Shown here piece after piece: positions 1 through 8,326 of a stretch of DNA of 64,000 bases (its first letter is position 1; the number at the start of each line of letters is the position of its first letter). The DNA comes from Lentzea guizhouensis. GTDB taxonomy: Bacteria > Actinomycetota > Actinomycetes > Mycobacteriales > Pseudonocardiaceae. Location: contig NZ_CP016793.1 in assembly GCF_001701025.1 (NCBI RefSeq), positions 3,658,001 through 3,722,000 of the forward strand. The letters are read 5' to 3'. A model generated the notes under the pieces. That model had not been told where the DNA came from. It saw nothing but the letters and a program-made list of their open reading frames with translations, and searched no databases. The position numbers and the translations under genes are program-made.

Positions 1-7
1 CCTGGCG

Positions 8-465
8 TCAGATGAGTGAGGTGATCAGGCGTGGTGCGAGGGTGGTGAACTGCGACGAGCGGCTGACGGAGGCGCGCTGGTCGGCGAGGCCGTGCAGGCC
101 CAGCCACAACGTCAGGGCGCGGTCGGGGTCGGCGAGGACGCGGGTGAAGAGCCGCAGTGCCGGTTCGGAGAGGTCGGCGCACCGAACATCACGCGGTAGC
201 GGCGCGGGTGGGCGGCGGCGAAGTCCAGGTAGGCGATGCCTGCCGCGTAGGCGTCGGCCGCGGCGAGAACGGCGGCCTCGAGCTCGTGGAAGGACTCGTC
301 GCACACGGCCAGCAAGATCGCGGCCGAGGTGGGGAAGTGCTGGTAGATCGCTGAGGTGGGGACGTGCGCGGCACGGGACACGGCGCGCAGCGTCACCGGG
401 TGTTCCCGGTCGACCAGCGCGGTCGCTGCCGCCACGATGGCCCGGCGGCAGTCGGACCTGCTCAC
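8..465 (-). pseudogene. Degraded TetR-family regulator
   Basis: The N-terminal part encodes a TetR helix-turn-helix (residues resembling TLRAVSRAAHVPTSAIYQHF) and continues to a conserved YRVMFG motif. There the frame breaks, and a second frame carries the typical TetR tail (ALTLWLGLHGL). Compared with the intact paralogue at 1610, about 30 residues around the junction are missing as well as the frame. The presumed GTG start at 465 overlaps the stop of the oxidoreductase gene by four bases, so the two were once translationally coupled. I read it as a decayed local regulator; a sequencing indel alone would not explain the deletion. Confidence 0.7.
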
Positions 466-1514
466 GGCCCTGGGACGATGACGACCTTGCCCAGAACGGT
501 GCGGGACTCGGCCAGCTTCAGCGCGGCGGAAGCCTCGGTCAGCGGGACCCGTGCGGCGATCTGCGGCGTCAGCACGCCCTTGCCCACCAGCCGGAGCACC
601 TGCGTGAGGTCCTCGGCGAGGCGAGCGCGGAACGTCTCGGTGCGGAACCGCTTGCCCGCCCAGAAGTTGTAGAAGCCCGCGCGCTTGCCGTTGGGCAGCG
701 CGTTCCACACCATCAGCCGCGCGAACAGCTTGAGCACCGCCACCGTGCCGTTGCCCGGCTCGTCCTTCGTCGCGGCGGAGCCGTAGTTGACCAGCGCGCC
801 ACCACGGCGCAGCAGCTTCCACGACTCCTGCAGGCCCGCGCCGCCGACGTGGTCGAACACCGCGTCGACACCCTCGGGGGCGAGTTCGCGGATGCGGTCG
901 TACATGTCCGGGTCGCGGTAGTCGATCACCTCGGCGGCACCGAGCGCGCGCACCGCGTCGTGATGACGAGCGGACGCCGTGCCGATCACCTTGATGCCGG
1001 CGTGCCTGGCCAGCTGCACCAGCGTCGAGCCCACGCCGCCGTTCGCGCCGAGCACCACGATCGTGTCGCCGCGCTTCACCTTGGCGGTGCGGTACATCAT
1101 CTGCCACGCCGTGACGCCGTTGACCAGGACCGTCTCGGCGGCGGCGGGGTCGATGCCGTCCGGCACCGGCACGAGGTCGGCCGCGGCGACGGCCAGGTGG
1201 CTCGCCCAGCTGCCGACCTTGGTGACGGCGGCGAACCGGCGGCCCTTCATCAGCGGGTCGACCCCGGCGCCGACCGCGACCACCGTGCCGACCACGTCGT
1301 AACCGGGCACGAACGGGAACGCCGGCTGGTCGTAGTACTTGCCCAGGCGCATCTGCTGCTCGGCGAACGAGACCCCGGTGGCCTCCATCCGCAGCACCGC
1401 CTGTCCCTGCGCCGGCGCCGGCAGCTCGCGGACCTGCACGTGCAGGCCGTCCGGCTCGACCACACCGGGCAGGACGATCTCGGTGGCGCGGGTGGTGGCG
1501 GTGGTGGCGTTCAT
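462..1514 (-). CDS. MDR-superfamily zinc-type/quinone oxidoreductase
   Basis: A 350-residue medium-chain dehydrogenase/reductase. The N-terminal GroES-like domain contains PGYDVVGTVVAVGAGV, and the Rossmann domain carries the nucleotide loop GANGGVGS near residue 160. No structural-zinc cysteine cluster is visible, which points to the NADPH:quinone reductase / enoyl-reductase-like branch rather than a zinc alcohol dehydrogenase. The substrate cannot be read from sequence. It is divergent from the intact TetR gene at 1610, with three operator-like repeats between them, so TetR repression with relief by an electrophilic or quinone ligand is a reasonable inference. The start is ATG at 1514 with AGGAGCGAGC just upstream. 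Confidence 0.85.
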   Translation of the reverse strand: MNATTATTRATEIVLPGVVEPDGLHVQVRELPAPAQGQAVLRMEATGVSFAEQQMRLGKYYDQPAFPFVPGYDVVGTVVAVGAGVDPLMKGRRFAAVTKVGSWASHLAVAAADLVPVPDGIDPAAAETVLVNGVTAWQMMYRTAKVKRGDTIVVLGANGGVGSTLVQLARHAGIKVIGTASARHHDAVRALGAAEVIDYRDPDMYDRIRELAPEGVDAVFDHVGGAGLQESWKLLRRGGALVNYGSAATKDEPGNGTVAVLKLFARLMVWNALPNGKRAGFYNFWAGKRFRTETFRARLAEDLTQVLRLVGKGVLTPQIAARVPLTEASAALKLAESRTVLGKVVIVPGP

Positions 1515-1540
1515 CGTGCTCGCTCCTTCAGGTCGTTGTG

Positions 1541-1599
1541 CTTACGGCCATAAGCTAACGGCCGTAAGGGAATGGGCGCAAGGCCTAACGACCATAAAC
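1541..1599. promoter_or_regulatory. Three TetR operator-like repeats in divergent promoter
   Basis: Three copies of CT(T/A)ACG(G/A)CC(A/G)TAA(G/A) lie at 1541-1555, 1555-1569 and 1585-1599, between the divergent oxidoreductase and TetR genes. The first two form a larger inverted repeat, CTTACGGCC to GGCCGTAAG. The position and dyad symmetry fit binding sites for the TetR protein encoded at 1610, controlling both promoters. Binding is inferred, not shown. Confidence 0.65.
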
Positions 1600-1609
1600 T
1601 TTCAGGTGT

Positions 1610-2260
1610 ATGGTTACGAGCGTGACGAACACGGAGTCCGCAGCCCCCGCACGCAGGCGAAACCGTCGCGGCGAGGGGGGGAAACTGCGCGAAGAGATCA
1701 TCGCGGCGGCAGTGGCCCTGCTCGACGAGGGCGGCGACGAACGCGCGGTCACCCTGCGCTCGGTCGCGCGCAAGGCGGGCATCGCGGCCCCGTCCATCTA
1801 CGCGCACTTCGCGGACCAGCCCTCGATCATGCTGGCCGTGGTGCAACAGGAGATGGCCGTCCTGACCGCCGCCCTGCGCGAAGCCGACGCCGCCGCGGAC
1901 CGGAACGGGCGCTCACGGCTCTTCGCGGTGTGCAACGCCTACCTGGACTTCGCCCGGCAGCACCCGCAGCGCTACCGGATCATGTTCGGTGGCCTGTGGA
2001 CGCCGTCGGTGGAGGACACCTCGATCACCGACGCCGACCTCGAGTCGTTGGGCGTGGAGGCGTTCACCCTGCTCGTCGAGGTGCTCGGCGCGTGCATCGA
2101 GGAGGGGGTCGCGCATGCGAGCGACGACCTCTACGGCGACTCGGTGGCGTTGTGGCTCGGGCTGCACGGGCTGGCGCACCAGCGGGCGGTGGTGCGGAAG
2201 ATGCCGGGGCCGGAGGACGTGGCGGAGCGCCTGATCAAGGCGCTCGCGCACTTGAAGTAA
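1610..2260 (+). CDS. TetR-family transcriptional regulator
   Basis: A 216-residue TetR regulator. Residues about 25-70 form the HTH domain (EEIIAAAVALLDEGG then TLRSVARKAGIAAPSIYAHF), followed by an all-helical ligand domain of the TetR_C type with YRIMFGG and LWLGLHGLAHQRA. It is transcribed away from the oxidoreductase across the triple repeat at 1541-1599, the usual layout for a local repressor. The ATG at 1610 has no strong ribosome site; GTG at 1621 is a possible alternative start. The last codon lies only a few bases from the 3' end of the convergent PRPP-synthetase gene. Confidence 0.9.
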   Translation: MVTSVTNTESAAPARRRNRRGEGGKLREEIIAAAVALLDEGGDERAVTLRSVARKAGIAAPSIYAHFADQPSIMLAVVQQEMAVLTAALREADAAADRNGRSRLFAVCNAYLDFARQHPQRYRIMFGGLWTPSVEDTSITDADLESLGVEAFTLLVEVLGACIEEGVAHASDDLYGDSVALWLGLHGLAHQRAVVRKMPGPEDVAERLIKALAHLK

Positions 2261-2264
2261 CGGA

Positions 2265-3209
2265 CTACGGGGCCTCGAAGAGCGTCGACACCGACTCGCC
2301 GACGTTGATCCGCCTCATCGCCTCCGCCAGCGCCGGCGCGATCGACAGCACCTGCAGCTTCGGCACCTTCTTGTCCTCCGGGATCGGCACGGTGTTCGTC
2401 GCGACGATCTCCAGCACGTCGTCGAACGCCTGCAACCGGTCCAGCGCCCCGGCGGAGAACAACCCGTGCGTGCACGCCACCCGGATCGAGCCGGCACCGC
2501 GTTCGCGCAGCTTGTCCAGCAGCTCGATCACGGTGGAGCCCTTGGCGATCTCGTCGTCGAGCACGATCACGTCGCGGCCGGCCACGTCGCCGATCACCGT
2601 CGAGATCTGCACCTTGTCGTCAGCGAAGCGCTGCTTGGCGCCGGCGGCGACCGGGACGCCGAGGATGCGGGCGAAGTGCGCTGCCTCCTTGGCGTTGCCG
2701 AGGTCGGGGGAGACGACGACGGTGTTCGTGAGGTCGTGCTGGGAGAAGTGCGCGGCCAGTTCACGCAGGGCGTGCAGGTGGTCGACGGGGACGGAGAAGA
2801 AGCCGTGCACCTGCGGGGAGTGCAGTGTCATGGCGAGCACGCGAGAGGCACCCGCGGCGACCATCAGGTCGGCGACCAGGCGGCCGCCGATCGAGATGCG
2901 CGGTGCGTCCTTCTTGTCCGAGCGGGCGTAGGCGTAGTGCGGGAGGACGACGGTGGTGCGCGCGGCGGAGGCGCCGCGGGCGGCGTCGAGCATCAGGAGC
3001 AGCTCGACCAGGTGTTCCTGGACCGGCGGCACGAGCGGTTGGATCAGGAACACGTCCCGTTCACGGCAGTTCGCCTGCAACTGCACTTCGAGGCAGTCGT
3101 TGGCGAACCGCGTGACACGGCTGGGCGAGAGGTCGACGCCGAGATGGCGGCAGATCTCGGCAGCGAGCTCTGGATGGGCGGAACCGGTGAAGACAGCGAT
3201 GTCGCGCAC
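2265..3209 (-). CDS. Ribose-phosphate pyrophosphokinase paralogue
   Basis: A 314-residue PRPP synthetase-family protein, which makes 5-phosphoribosyl-1-pyrophosphate from ribose-5-phosphate and ATP. Family landmarks are the N-terminal IAVFTGSAHPELAAEI, VQEHLVELLLMLDAARGASA, LPHYAYARSDKKDAPRIS and VVVSPDLGNAKEA. The PRPP loop reads VIVLDDEIAKGST, where the classical enzyme has DDMIDTGGT, so this is a divergent paralogue rather than the textbook housekeeping form. It is the last gene of an apparent operon behind the PHP hydrolase and an unknown protein, with an 11-base gap. Catalytic activity is likely but not certain given the altered loop. Confidence 0.85.
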   Translation of the reverse strand: MRDIAVFTGSAHPELAAEICRHLGVDLSPSRVTRFANDCLEVQLQANCRERDVFLIQPLVPPVQEHLVELLLMLDAARGASAARTTVVLPHYAYARSDKKDAPRISIGGRLVADLMVAAGASRVLAMTLHSPQVHGFFSVPVDHLHALRELAAHFSQHDLTNTVVVSPDLGNAKEAAHFARILGVPVAAGAKQRFADDKVQISTVIGDVAGRDVIVLDDEIAKGSTVIELLDKLRERGAGSIRVACTHGLFSAGALDRLQAFDDVLEIVATNTVPIPEDKKVPKLQVLSIAPALAEAMRRINVGESVSTLFEAP

Positions 3210-3220
3210 GTGCGCAAACC

Positions 3221-3703
3221 CTAGTCGACGACCAGCACCAGCTTGCCGTCCTGGAAGAACGGGGTGAGGTTGCCGCGTGTGTCGACCGTGTGGGTGCCAC
3301 GCGGCAGCACAGCTTCTATCGCCGTGAACGCGAGGATGTCCGACACACCATGACGACCGCGCAACGACCGTTGGCCTTGGAAACGCAGAGCGCGCCCCTC
3401 GCGCCGGTACTGGTGTGCCTCAGCAGCAGTGGAAGCACCTGCTCGCAATGTTTCCGGGCCCACCAGACGTCCTGACGACGCGCCGCGCACGGCGACACCG
3501 AAGCCCTGTTGGACCAGCATGTTCACCACCGCGTCGGACGGGGGTACCGGTACGAGGAAGGACATCGCGTAGTGGCTGTCGACCTGGTGCACCACGACCG
3601 TGCGCGCGGTCGTCAATATCGTGTCGTGCAGCTCCAGCGCGATCTTCTCCGCTTCCCAGCGGTTTTCGTAACCGGCGTCGATGCCGATGAAGGTGCTGGT
3701 CAC
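3221..3703 (-). CDS. Protein of unknown function between PHP hydrolase and PRPP synthetase
   Basis: A 160-residue protein that I do not recognise. The chosen start is GTG at 3703, whose GTGA overlaps the stop codon of the upstream PHP gene and suggests translational coupling; a longer reading frame to 3751 would run inside that gene. Visible features are an N-terminal STFIGIDAGYENRWEAEKIALELHD segment and an alternating hydrophobic pattern, with no signal peptide or membrane helix. Its position between a phosphohydrolase-like gene and a PRPP-synthetase gene suggests a phosphoribosyl or nucleotide setting, but no activity can be assigned. Confidence 0.6.
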   Translation of the reverse strand: MTSTFIGIDAGYENRWEAEKIALELHDTILTTARTVVVHQVDSHYAMSFLVPVPPSDAVVNMLVQQGFGVAVRGASSGRLVGPETLRAGASTAAEAHQYRREGRALRFQGQRSLRGRHGVSDILAFTAIEAVLPRGTHTVDTRGNLTPFFQDGKLVLVVD

Positions 3704-5208
3704 CTGACCTCCACGAAGATCGGGTTGGTGTAGCACCACAGGTCCTCCCACGGGTTCGCGGCTCCCGGAGTGTCCGCCTGCGGTTCGAACGCGCCGCGGT
3801 TGCCGTCGGTTCCACGCAGTCTGAGGTAGAAGGGCTCCCGGACGTTGCGGAACGTGTGCGTGAAGACCGCATAGTGCCAGCGCGGCTCGAAGGACCGCTC
3901 GACGTTCACATGTGGCGTGGACAACGTTTCAGAAGTCGTGCGACCGGTGACCGCGCCCTTGACGAGGTCCAGCCTACGCAATCGGGGGATGAACCCGGCG
4001 CTGTTCGGGCGAGTTGCCAGACGCACCTTGACCAGCACCGTCACGTCCGAACCGCGGCGTACGCGGAGCCGTTCGCCCAGGCCGGCCGCGCCACCGGTGC
4101 CGTAGATCGCGAACCGCAGGTCGTCGACCAGGCCGCCGTGCGAGACCCACGCCCGGCCGGCCCGCAGTCCCTCCATCACCGCACCACGCGTGCGCCGGGT
4201 CGCGCCGACCACGGTCCGTGAAAATTCACAGGGGAAGAAGTCGACATAAGGCGGCAGGACCTGGGGCGGTCCGGTGTCGACCGGGTCGAGGTGCTTGCCG
4301 GTGACGTCGAACTGGTTCCCCGGCTCTGGCACGCGGACGATCGTGTCGCGCGAGTTGAAGTGCGAGTCGGAGTTCGACGTGATCCACCAGCCGAGGCCCT
4401 CGGCGAGCAGCGAGTCCCACACGCCGCCGAGCTTCGCGGTCATCCAGTCGAAACCGCCGTAGGTCCGGTAGGCCTCGGGCGGGTAGGCCGCGTAGGAGTT
4501 CGAACCGGGGCTGTTCGCATACCCACCGCGGTACCCGCCGGGTCCGCGCACCGGGTCGCCGTCGCCCTGCGCACCCGGTGCGCCCTCCATGCCGACAACG
4601 ATGTCCGGCGCCAGGTCGCGCATGTTCCGCAGCTCGTGCGGCGCCACCCGGCCGTTGCGCAGCGGGTGGTTCACGAACACCAGCGCCGACTTCATCGTGC
4701 CGTTGCGGATCTTGGTCTGGATCCACCGGATCGCGTCGAGGGCCTTGCGCTCATTCGCCGGGCTGGACGCCTCGGCGCCGTTGAGCCGCCAGTCGAACTG
4801 CCGCTCGAAGTCGCGCAGCACCCCGGCCTCGTCGCGGCAGTCCTCGAAGAACAACGTCGCGTGCTCGGCACCCGGAACGTTCCACTCCATGCCGTGCCAC
4901 AACAACAACTGCGGGAACTTCCGCTGTGCGCGCTTGATGTCCGCGGCCGTCGCCTCGACCGAATGCGCCTCGTGCGCCGCATGGCCGTGGTCCGTGATCA
5001 CCAGCCAGTCCGTGCCGTGCCGCAACGCACCGCGGATCTGCTGCTCGATCGTGTACATGCCGTCGTAGGAGTACTGCGTGTGCGCGTGGTGGTCGCCGGA
5101 AAGCCAGTGGTAGCGCGGGGAAGCGGCCGCGCGCCCGGTGCCCAGCGCTCCCGCCACGCCGAGCGCACCCGCTCCCTGCAGGAACCGTCTGCGGGCCACT
5201 TCGGACAT
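3700..5208 (-). CDS. Tat-exported PHP-domain metal-dependent hydrolase
   Basis: A 502-residue protein beginning with a twin-arginine signal (ARRRFLQGAGALGVAGALG). The PHP-type metal site follows: GDHHAHTQYSYDG near residue 40, VITDHGHAAH near 70, a GMEWN segment, VNHP, and SNSDSHF with flanking residues near 280. PHP proteins are metal-dependent phosphoesterases, and export means it acts outside the membrane; the substrate is unknown. The start is ATG at 5208 behind a strong GGAGG. It heads a three-gene operon with the unknown protein and the PRPP-synthetase paralogue. Confidence 0.8.
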   Translation of the reverse strand: MSEVARRRFLQGAGALGVAGALGTGRAAASPRYHWLSGDHHAHTQYSYDGMYTIEQQIRGALRHGTDWLVITDHGHAAHEAHSVEATAADIKRAQRKFPQLLLWHGMEWNVPGAEHATLFFEDCRDEAGVLRDFERQFDWRLNGAEASSPANERKALDAIRWIQTKIRNGTMKSALVFVNHPLRNGRVAPHELRNMRDLAPDIVVGMEGAPGAQGDGDPVRGPGGYRGGYANSPGSNSYAAYPPEAYRTYGGFDWMTAKLGGVWDSLLAEGLGWWITSNSDSHFNSRDTIVRVPEPGNQFDVTGKHLDPVDTGPPQVLPPYVDFFPCEFSRTVVGATRRTRGAVMEGLRAGRAWVSHGGLVDDLRFAIYGTGGAAGLGERLRVRRGSDVTVLVKVRLATRPNSAGFIPRLRRLDLVKGAVTGRTTSETLSTPHVNVERSFEPRWHYAVFTHTFRNVREPFYLRLRGTDGNRGAFEPQADTPGAANPWEDLWCYTNPIFVEVR

Positions 5209-5299
5209 GGCTGATCCTCCACACGACTGGTCGGGGTCCGTGGAGGTTAGACCGTTCGGGTGAGGCGGAGATGGCCGCCGGATGGACTGCCGGCGAACA

Positions 5300-6106
5300 T
5301 CAAATCGGCAGCAGGTCGAGCCAGTCCAGGAACGGCAACGCGCCCGTGGCCTGCAACGCGGCCAGCCCCAGCCACACCGACAGGATCGTCACGACCGGCC
5401 CGACGATCGCCATCTCGACCACGCCACCGGTCTTCATCCGCATGATCTTCGGCGGTGCCACCGGGTACCAGGTCTTGCCCATGATCGGCACCGGCCACAG
5501 GATCGGGCACCCCTGCTCGGTGATCGCATCACCGATGTAGTGCGCGAAGCACCCGACGCCGACCGCGATCCCGGCCGCCGCCGCGGACGCGCTCGTCTGC
5601 GAGGTCCACGCGATCATCGCCCACGTGATCCCCGCGGACACCACCGTGATCAGCAACGCGTCCTGCTTGGGGCACCAGTCGTTCATGATGCCGCGCACCG
5701 CGAGACCGGCGAACACGAACATGAGGACCGGTAACGCCCACTTCTGGCTGTTCTGCACGACCGCGGTGGTGAACACGGCCGCGAACAACGCGAAGACGAG
5801 CGTGTGGGTGAGCCCGCGGTGCCCGCCGTCCCGCTTGGAGTCCTTCTTCGTCCGCGTGGTCCGGTAGACGAAGCTGCTGAGCATGTTGATGCCGGCGGAC
5901 AGGCCACCGCTCAACGCGCCGAACGTGCGGGAGATGGTCGAACCGGGGTGGTCGAGGTCGGGCAGCAACGCCGCTCCGGTCGCCAGCACGGCACCCACGG
6001 CCCAGCTCTGCGGGCTCAGCTGGCCGATCGGGTGAGCGGAAGCGAACGCGGTGACGGCGGACCAGGCAAGCAAGCCGCTCATCGCATGTGTTGGCCCAGT
6101 CGACAC
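5300..6106 (-). CDS. YdjM-like membrane-bound metal-dependent hydrolase
   Basis: A 268-residue polytopic membrane protein of the YdjM / LexA-binding inner-membrane hydrolase family (DUF457). The diagnostic motifs are GPTHAMSGLLAW at the N terminus, LLPDLDHPGSTISR near residue 50, GGHRGLTHTLVF near residue 95 and YIGDAITEQG near residue 195; their histidines and aspartates form the presumed metal site between transmembrane helices. The physiological substrate is not known for the family. The GTG start at 6106 has GAAGGGGC upstream. It stands alone, divergent from icd. Confidence 0.85.
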   Translation of the reverse strand: MSTGPTHAMSGLLAWSAVTAFASAHPIGQLSPQSWAVGAVLATGAALLPDLDHPGSTISRTFGALSGGLSAGINMLSSFVYRTTRTKKDSKRDGGHRGLTHTLVFALFAAVFTTAVVQNSQKWALPVLMFVFAGLAVRGIMNDWCPKQDALLITVVSAGITWAMIAWTSQTSASAAAAGIAVGVGCFAHYIGDAITEQGCPILWPVPIMGKTWYPVAPPKIMRMKTGGVVEMAIVGPVVTILSVWLGLAALQATGALPFLDWLDLLPI

Positions 6107-6330
6107 TTACGCCCCTTCTCAAGATCACCCGACCGTGTTGACAGTAGTCGTAGCTATGACGCCTTCAGGGCCTGACTCGTTGACTCGGGGCGAGGGGACT
6201 AACGTTCGAACCAGTGGCGCAGTGCTCGAAGCGCCGGCCGAATCGATGTAACCAGGGTCGCAGGCACAGGGCGGCGGTTTACCAGTACGCTTGTCTTGCT
6301 TGCATCGTCGCGAGAGGAGCGCCCGGAGTT

Positions 6331-7554
6331 ATGGGCAAGATCAAGGTTCAGGGCACCGTCGTCGAGCTCGACGGCGACGAGATGACCCGGATCATCTGGC
6401 AGTTCATCAAGGACAAGCTGATCCACCCGTACCTGGACGTCACCCTTGAGTACTACGACCTGGGCATCGAGCACCGGGACGCGACCGACGACCAGGTCAC
6501 GATCGACGCCGCCAACGCCATCAAGAAGCACGGCGTCGGCGTCAAGTGCGCCACGATCACGCCGGACGAGGCGCGGGTCGAGGAGTTCGGCCTGAAGAAG
6601 ATGTGGGTCTCGCCGAACGGCACGATCCGCAACATCCTCGGCGGTGTCGTCTTCCGCGAGCCGATCATCATCTCGAACGTGCCGCGCCTGGTCCCGGGCT
6701 GGACGAAGCCGATCATCATCGGCCGTCACGCCCACGGCGACCAGTACAAGGCCACCAACTTCAAGGTGCCCGGCGCCGGCAAGCTCACGATCACGTTCCA
6801 GCCGGAGGACGGCTCGGACCCGATCGAGCACGTCGTCACCGAGTTCCCGGCGGAGGGCGGTGTGGCGATGGGCATGTACAACTACAACAAGTCCATCGAG
6901 GACTTCGCCCGCGCCTCGTTCTCCTACGGCCTGCAGCGGGGCTACCCCGTCTACATGTCCACGAAGAATACGATCCTGAAGGCCTACGACGGCCAGTTCA
7001 AGGACATCTTCGAGCGCGTGTTCAACGAGGAGTTCAAGGCGGAGTTCGACGCCAAGGGCCTCACCTACGAGCACCGCCTCATCGACGACATGGTCGCCGC
7101 TGCCATGAAGTGGGAGGGCGGCTACGTCTGGGCGTGCAAGAACTACGACGGTGACGTCCAGTCCGACACGGTCGCGCAGGGCTTCGGCTCGCTCGGCCTG
7201 ATGACGTCGGTCCTGATGACGCCGGACGGCAAGACCGTCGAGGCCGAGGCCGCCCACGGCACCGTGACGCGCCACTTCCGCCAGCACCAGGCCGGCAAGC
7301 CCACCTCCACGAACCCGATCGCCTCGATCTTCGCGTGGACCCGTGGCCTGATGCACCGCGGCAAGCTGGACGGCACGCCTGAGGTGATCCGCTTCGCCGA
7401 GGCGCTGGAGTCGGTCGTCATCGAGACGGTCGAGGCCGGTCAGATGACCAAGGACCTGGCCCTGCTGATCAGCAAGGACCAGGAGTGGCTGACCACCGAG
7501 GACTTCCTCGCCGCGCTGGACGAGAACCTCAAGAAGAAGATGGCGTCGTTCTGA
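6331..7554 (+). CDS. icd: NADP-dependent isocitrate dehydrogenase (dimeric, eukaryote-like type)
   Basis: A 407-residue enzyme converting isocitrate to 2-oxoglutarate and CO2 with NADP in the TCA cycle. The N terminus [19 protein letters not shown], the substrate loop [14 protein letters not shown] with its catalytic-site serine, and the NADP segment [11 protein letters not shown] are the landmarks of the homodimeric, eukaryote-like IDH class, not the monomeric class found in many actinomycetes. The chosen ATG at 6331 has GGAG seven bases upstream; an upstream open frame exists but lacks a ribosome site. It is monocistronic, ending at a strong hairpin. Confidence 0.95.
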   Translation: MGKIKVQGTVVELDGDEMTRIIWQFIKDKLIHPYLDVTLEYYDLGIEHRDATDDQVTIDAANAIKKHGVGVKCATITPDEARVEEFGLKKMWVSPNGTIRNILGGVVFREPIIISNVPRLVPGWTKPIIIGRHAHGDQYKATNFKVPGAGKLTITFQPEDGSDPIEHVVTEFPAEGGVAMGMYNYNKSIEDFARASFSYGLQRGYPVYMSTKNTILKAYDGQFKDIFERVFNEEFKAEFDAKGLTYEHRLIDDMVAAAMKWEGGYVWACKNYDGDVQSDTVAQGFGSLGLMTSVLMTPDGKTVEAEAAHGTVTRHFRQHQAGKPTSTNPIASIFAWTRGLMHRGKLDGTPEVIRFAEALESVVIETVEAGQMTKDLALLISKDQEWLTTEDFLAALDENLKKKMASF

Positions 7555-7581
7555 CGTCCGCCTGACTCGCCAGTTCCGCAG

Positions 7582-7612
7582 AAGGCCACCCCGGTCACAC
7601 CGGGGTGGCCTT
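7582..7612 (+). terminator. Rho-independent-type terminator of icd
   Basis: A perfect 13-bp stem (AAGGCCACCCCGG with its complement) around a five-base loop, followed by a short T run. It lies 27 bases after the icd stop codon. Confidence 0.85.
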
Positions 7613-7732
7613 TCTCGTTGCGCGTCACCCGGTCGGTTCCTCTTGCGGGTGGTTGCCGCGCTTGGCCGTCCGCAGGGGACCTCCAGCCGCTATATCTGCA
7701 GATGGAAGGCAGTGCGGCGGTTGGAGGCGGCG

Positions 7733-8044
7733 ATGCTGGGTGTTCCGGTCAGGGGCATGATCGTGATGGGTGTGCTCGGGGTCGCCGGGGTGATGTTCGT
7801 CGCGAACGGCGGCAAGCCCATGGGCAGCGACAAGGGCGAGCAGGTGTGCAAGGTGACGGTGACCGCGGACATCCTCAACGTCCGCTCAGGTCCCGGCGAC
7901 ATGCAGCCGATCGTCTCCACCATGCCGCGCGACGCCGTGACCGAGGCGGCCGACCGGGTCGAGAACGGCTACCGCATGCTGGGCTACCGGCGCTGGGTGA
8001 GCACCCAGTTCGTGGCGCTGACGAGCGACTCCACCTGCGGGTGA
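7733..8044 (+). CDS. Small exported or membrane-anchored bacterial SH3-domain protein
   Basis: A 103-residue protein from ATG 7733 (TTGGAGG upstream). One hydrophobic segment near residues 8-22 (MIVMGVLGVAGVMFVA) acts as signal or anchor. An SH3_3-type domain follows, with the characteristic ILNVRSGPG and a late YRRWVSTQFV. Two cysteines (about residues 38 and 102) could pair outside the cell. SH3 domains of this class usually bind peptidoglycan or partner proteins at the envelope. A longer open frame from 7643 has no ribosome site and is not preferred. Confidence 0.7.
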   Translation: MLGVPVRGMIVMGVLGVAGVMFVANGGKPMGSDKGEQVCKVTVTADILNVRSGPGDMQPIVSTMPRDAVTEAADRVENGYRMLGYRRWVSTQFVALTSDSTCG

Positions 8045-8096
8045 GGCCCCGCGTTCCCGCTTCGCCGCAGGTCCGCCCTGTGGCAAACTTGAGGTC

Positions 8097-8315
8097 ATGC
8101 TGCGCAACGTGTTCCGGTGGGGCCGGGCCAAGGCCATGACCCAGTGCACCTGCACGCCGGAGTGGCAGGGCCTCTACACCGAGATGGACGGCCAACGCCA
8201 GCTCGCACTGCCCCGCGACGAGATGGCCACCCTCGTCGGCTACCTCGACCTGCGCGCCCACTGCGCGGGCTGCGGCGCCGAGTACCCCCACGCCTGGGGC
8301 CTGGCCTCTCAGTAG
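8097..8315 (+). CDS. Small Cys-pair protein, unknown function
   Basis: A 72-residue protein with two cysteine pairs, CTC near residue 17 and CAGC near residue 56, resembling a minimal zinc-ribbon. GAGG stands five bases before the ATG. It ends 11 bases before the exonuclease III gene in the same direction, so the two are probably cotranscribed. I do not recognise a named family. The codon use matches the host backbone. Confidence 0.55.
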   Translation: MLRNVFRWGRAKAMTQCTCTPEWQGLYTEMDGQRQLALPRDEMATLVGYLDLRAHCAGCGAEYPHAWGLASQ

Positions 8316-8326
8316 GCTCACCGCTC

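Noticed and set aside
12..1553. 513-codon plus-strand open frame
   Set aside because: Antisense to the oxidoreductase and TetR remnant; Arg/Gly-rich composition typical of shadow frames in GC-rich DNA, and no ribosome site.
1339..2931. 530-codon plus-strand frame over TetR and PRPP synthetase
   Set aside because: It runs through the TetR gene in another frame and antisense to the PRPP-synthetase gene, with no family resemblance.
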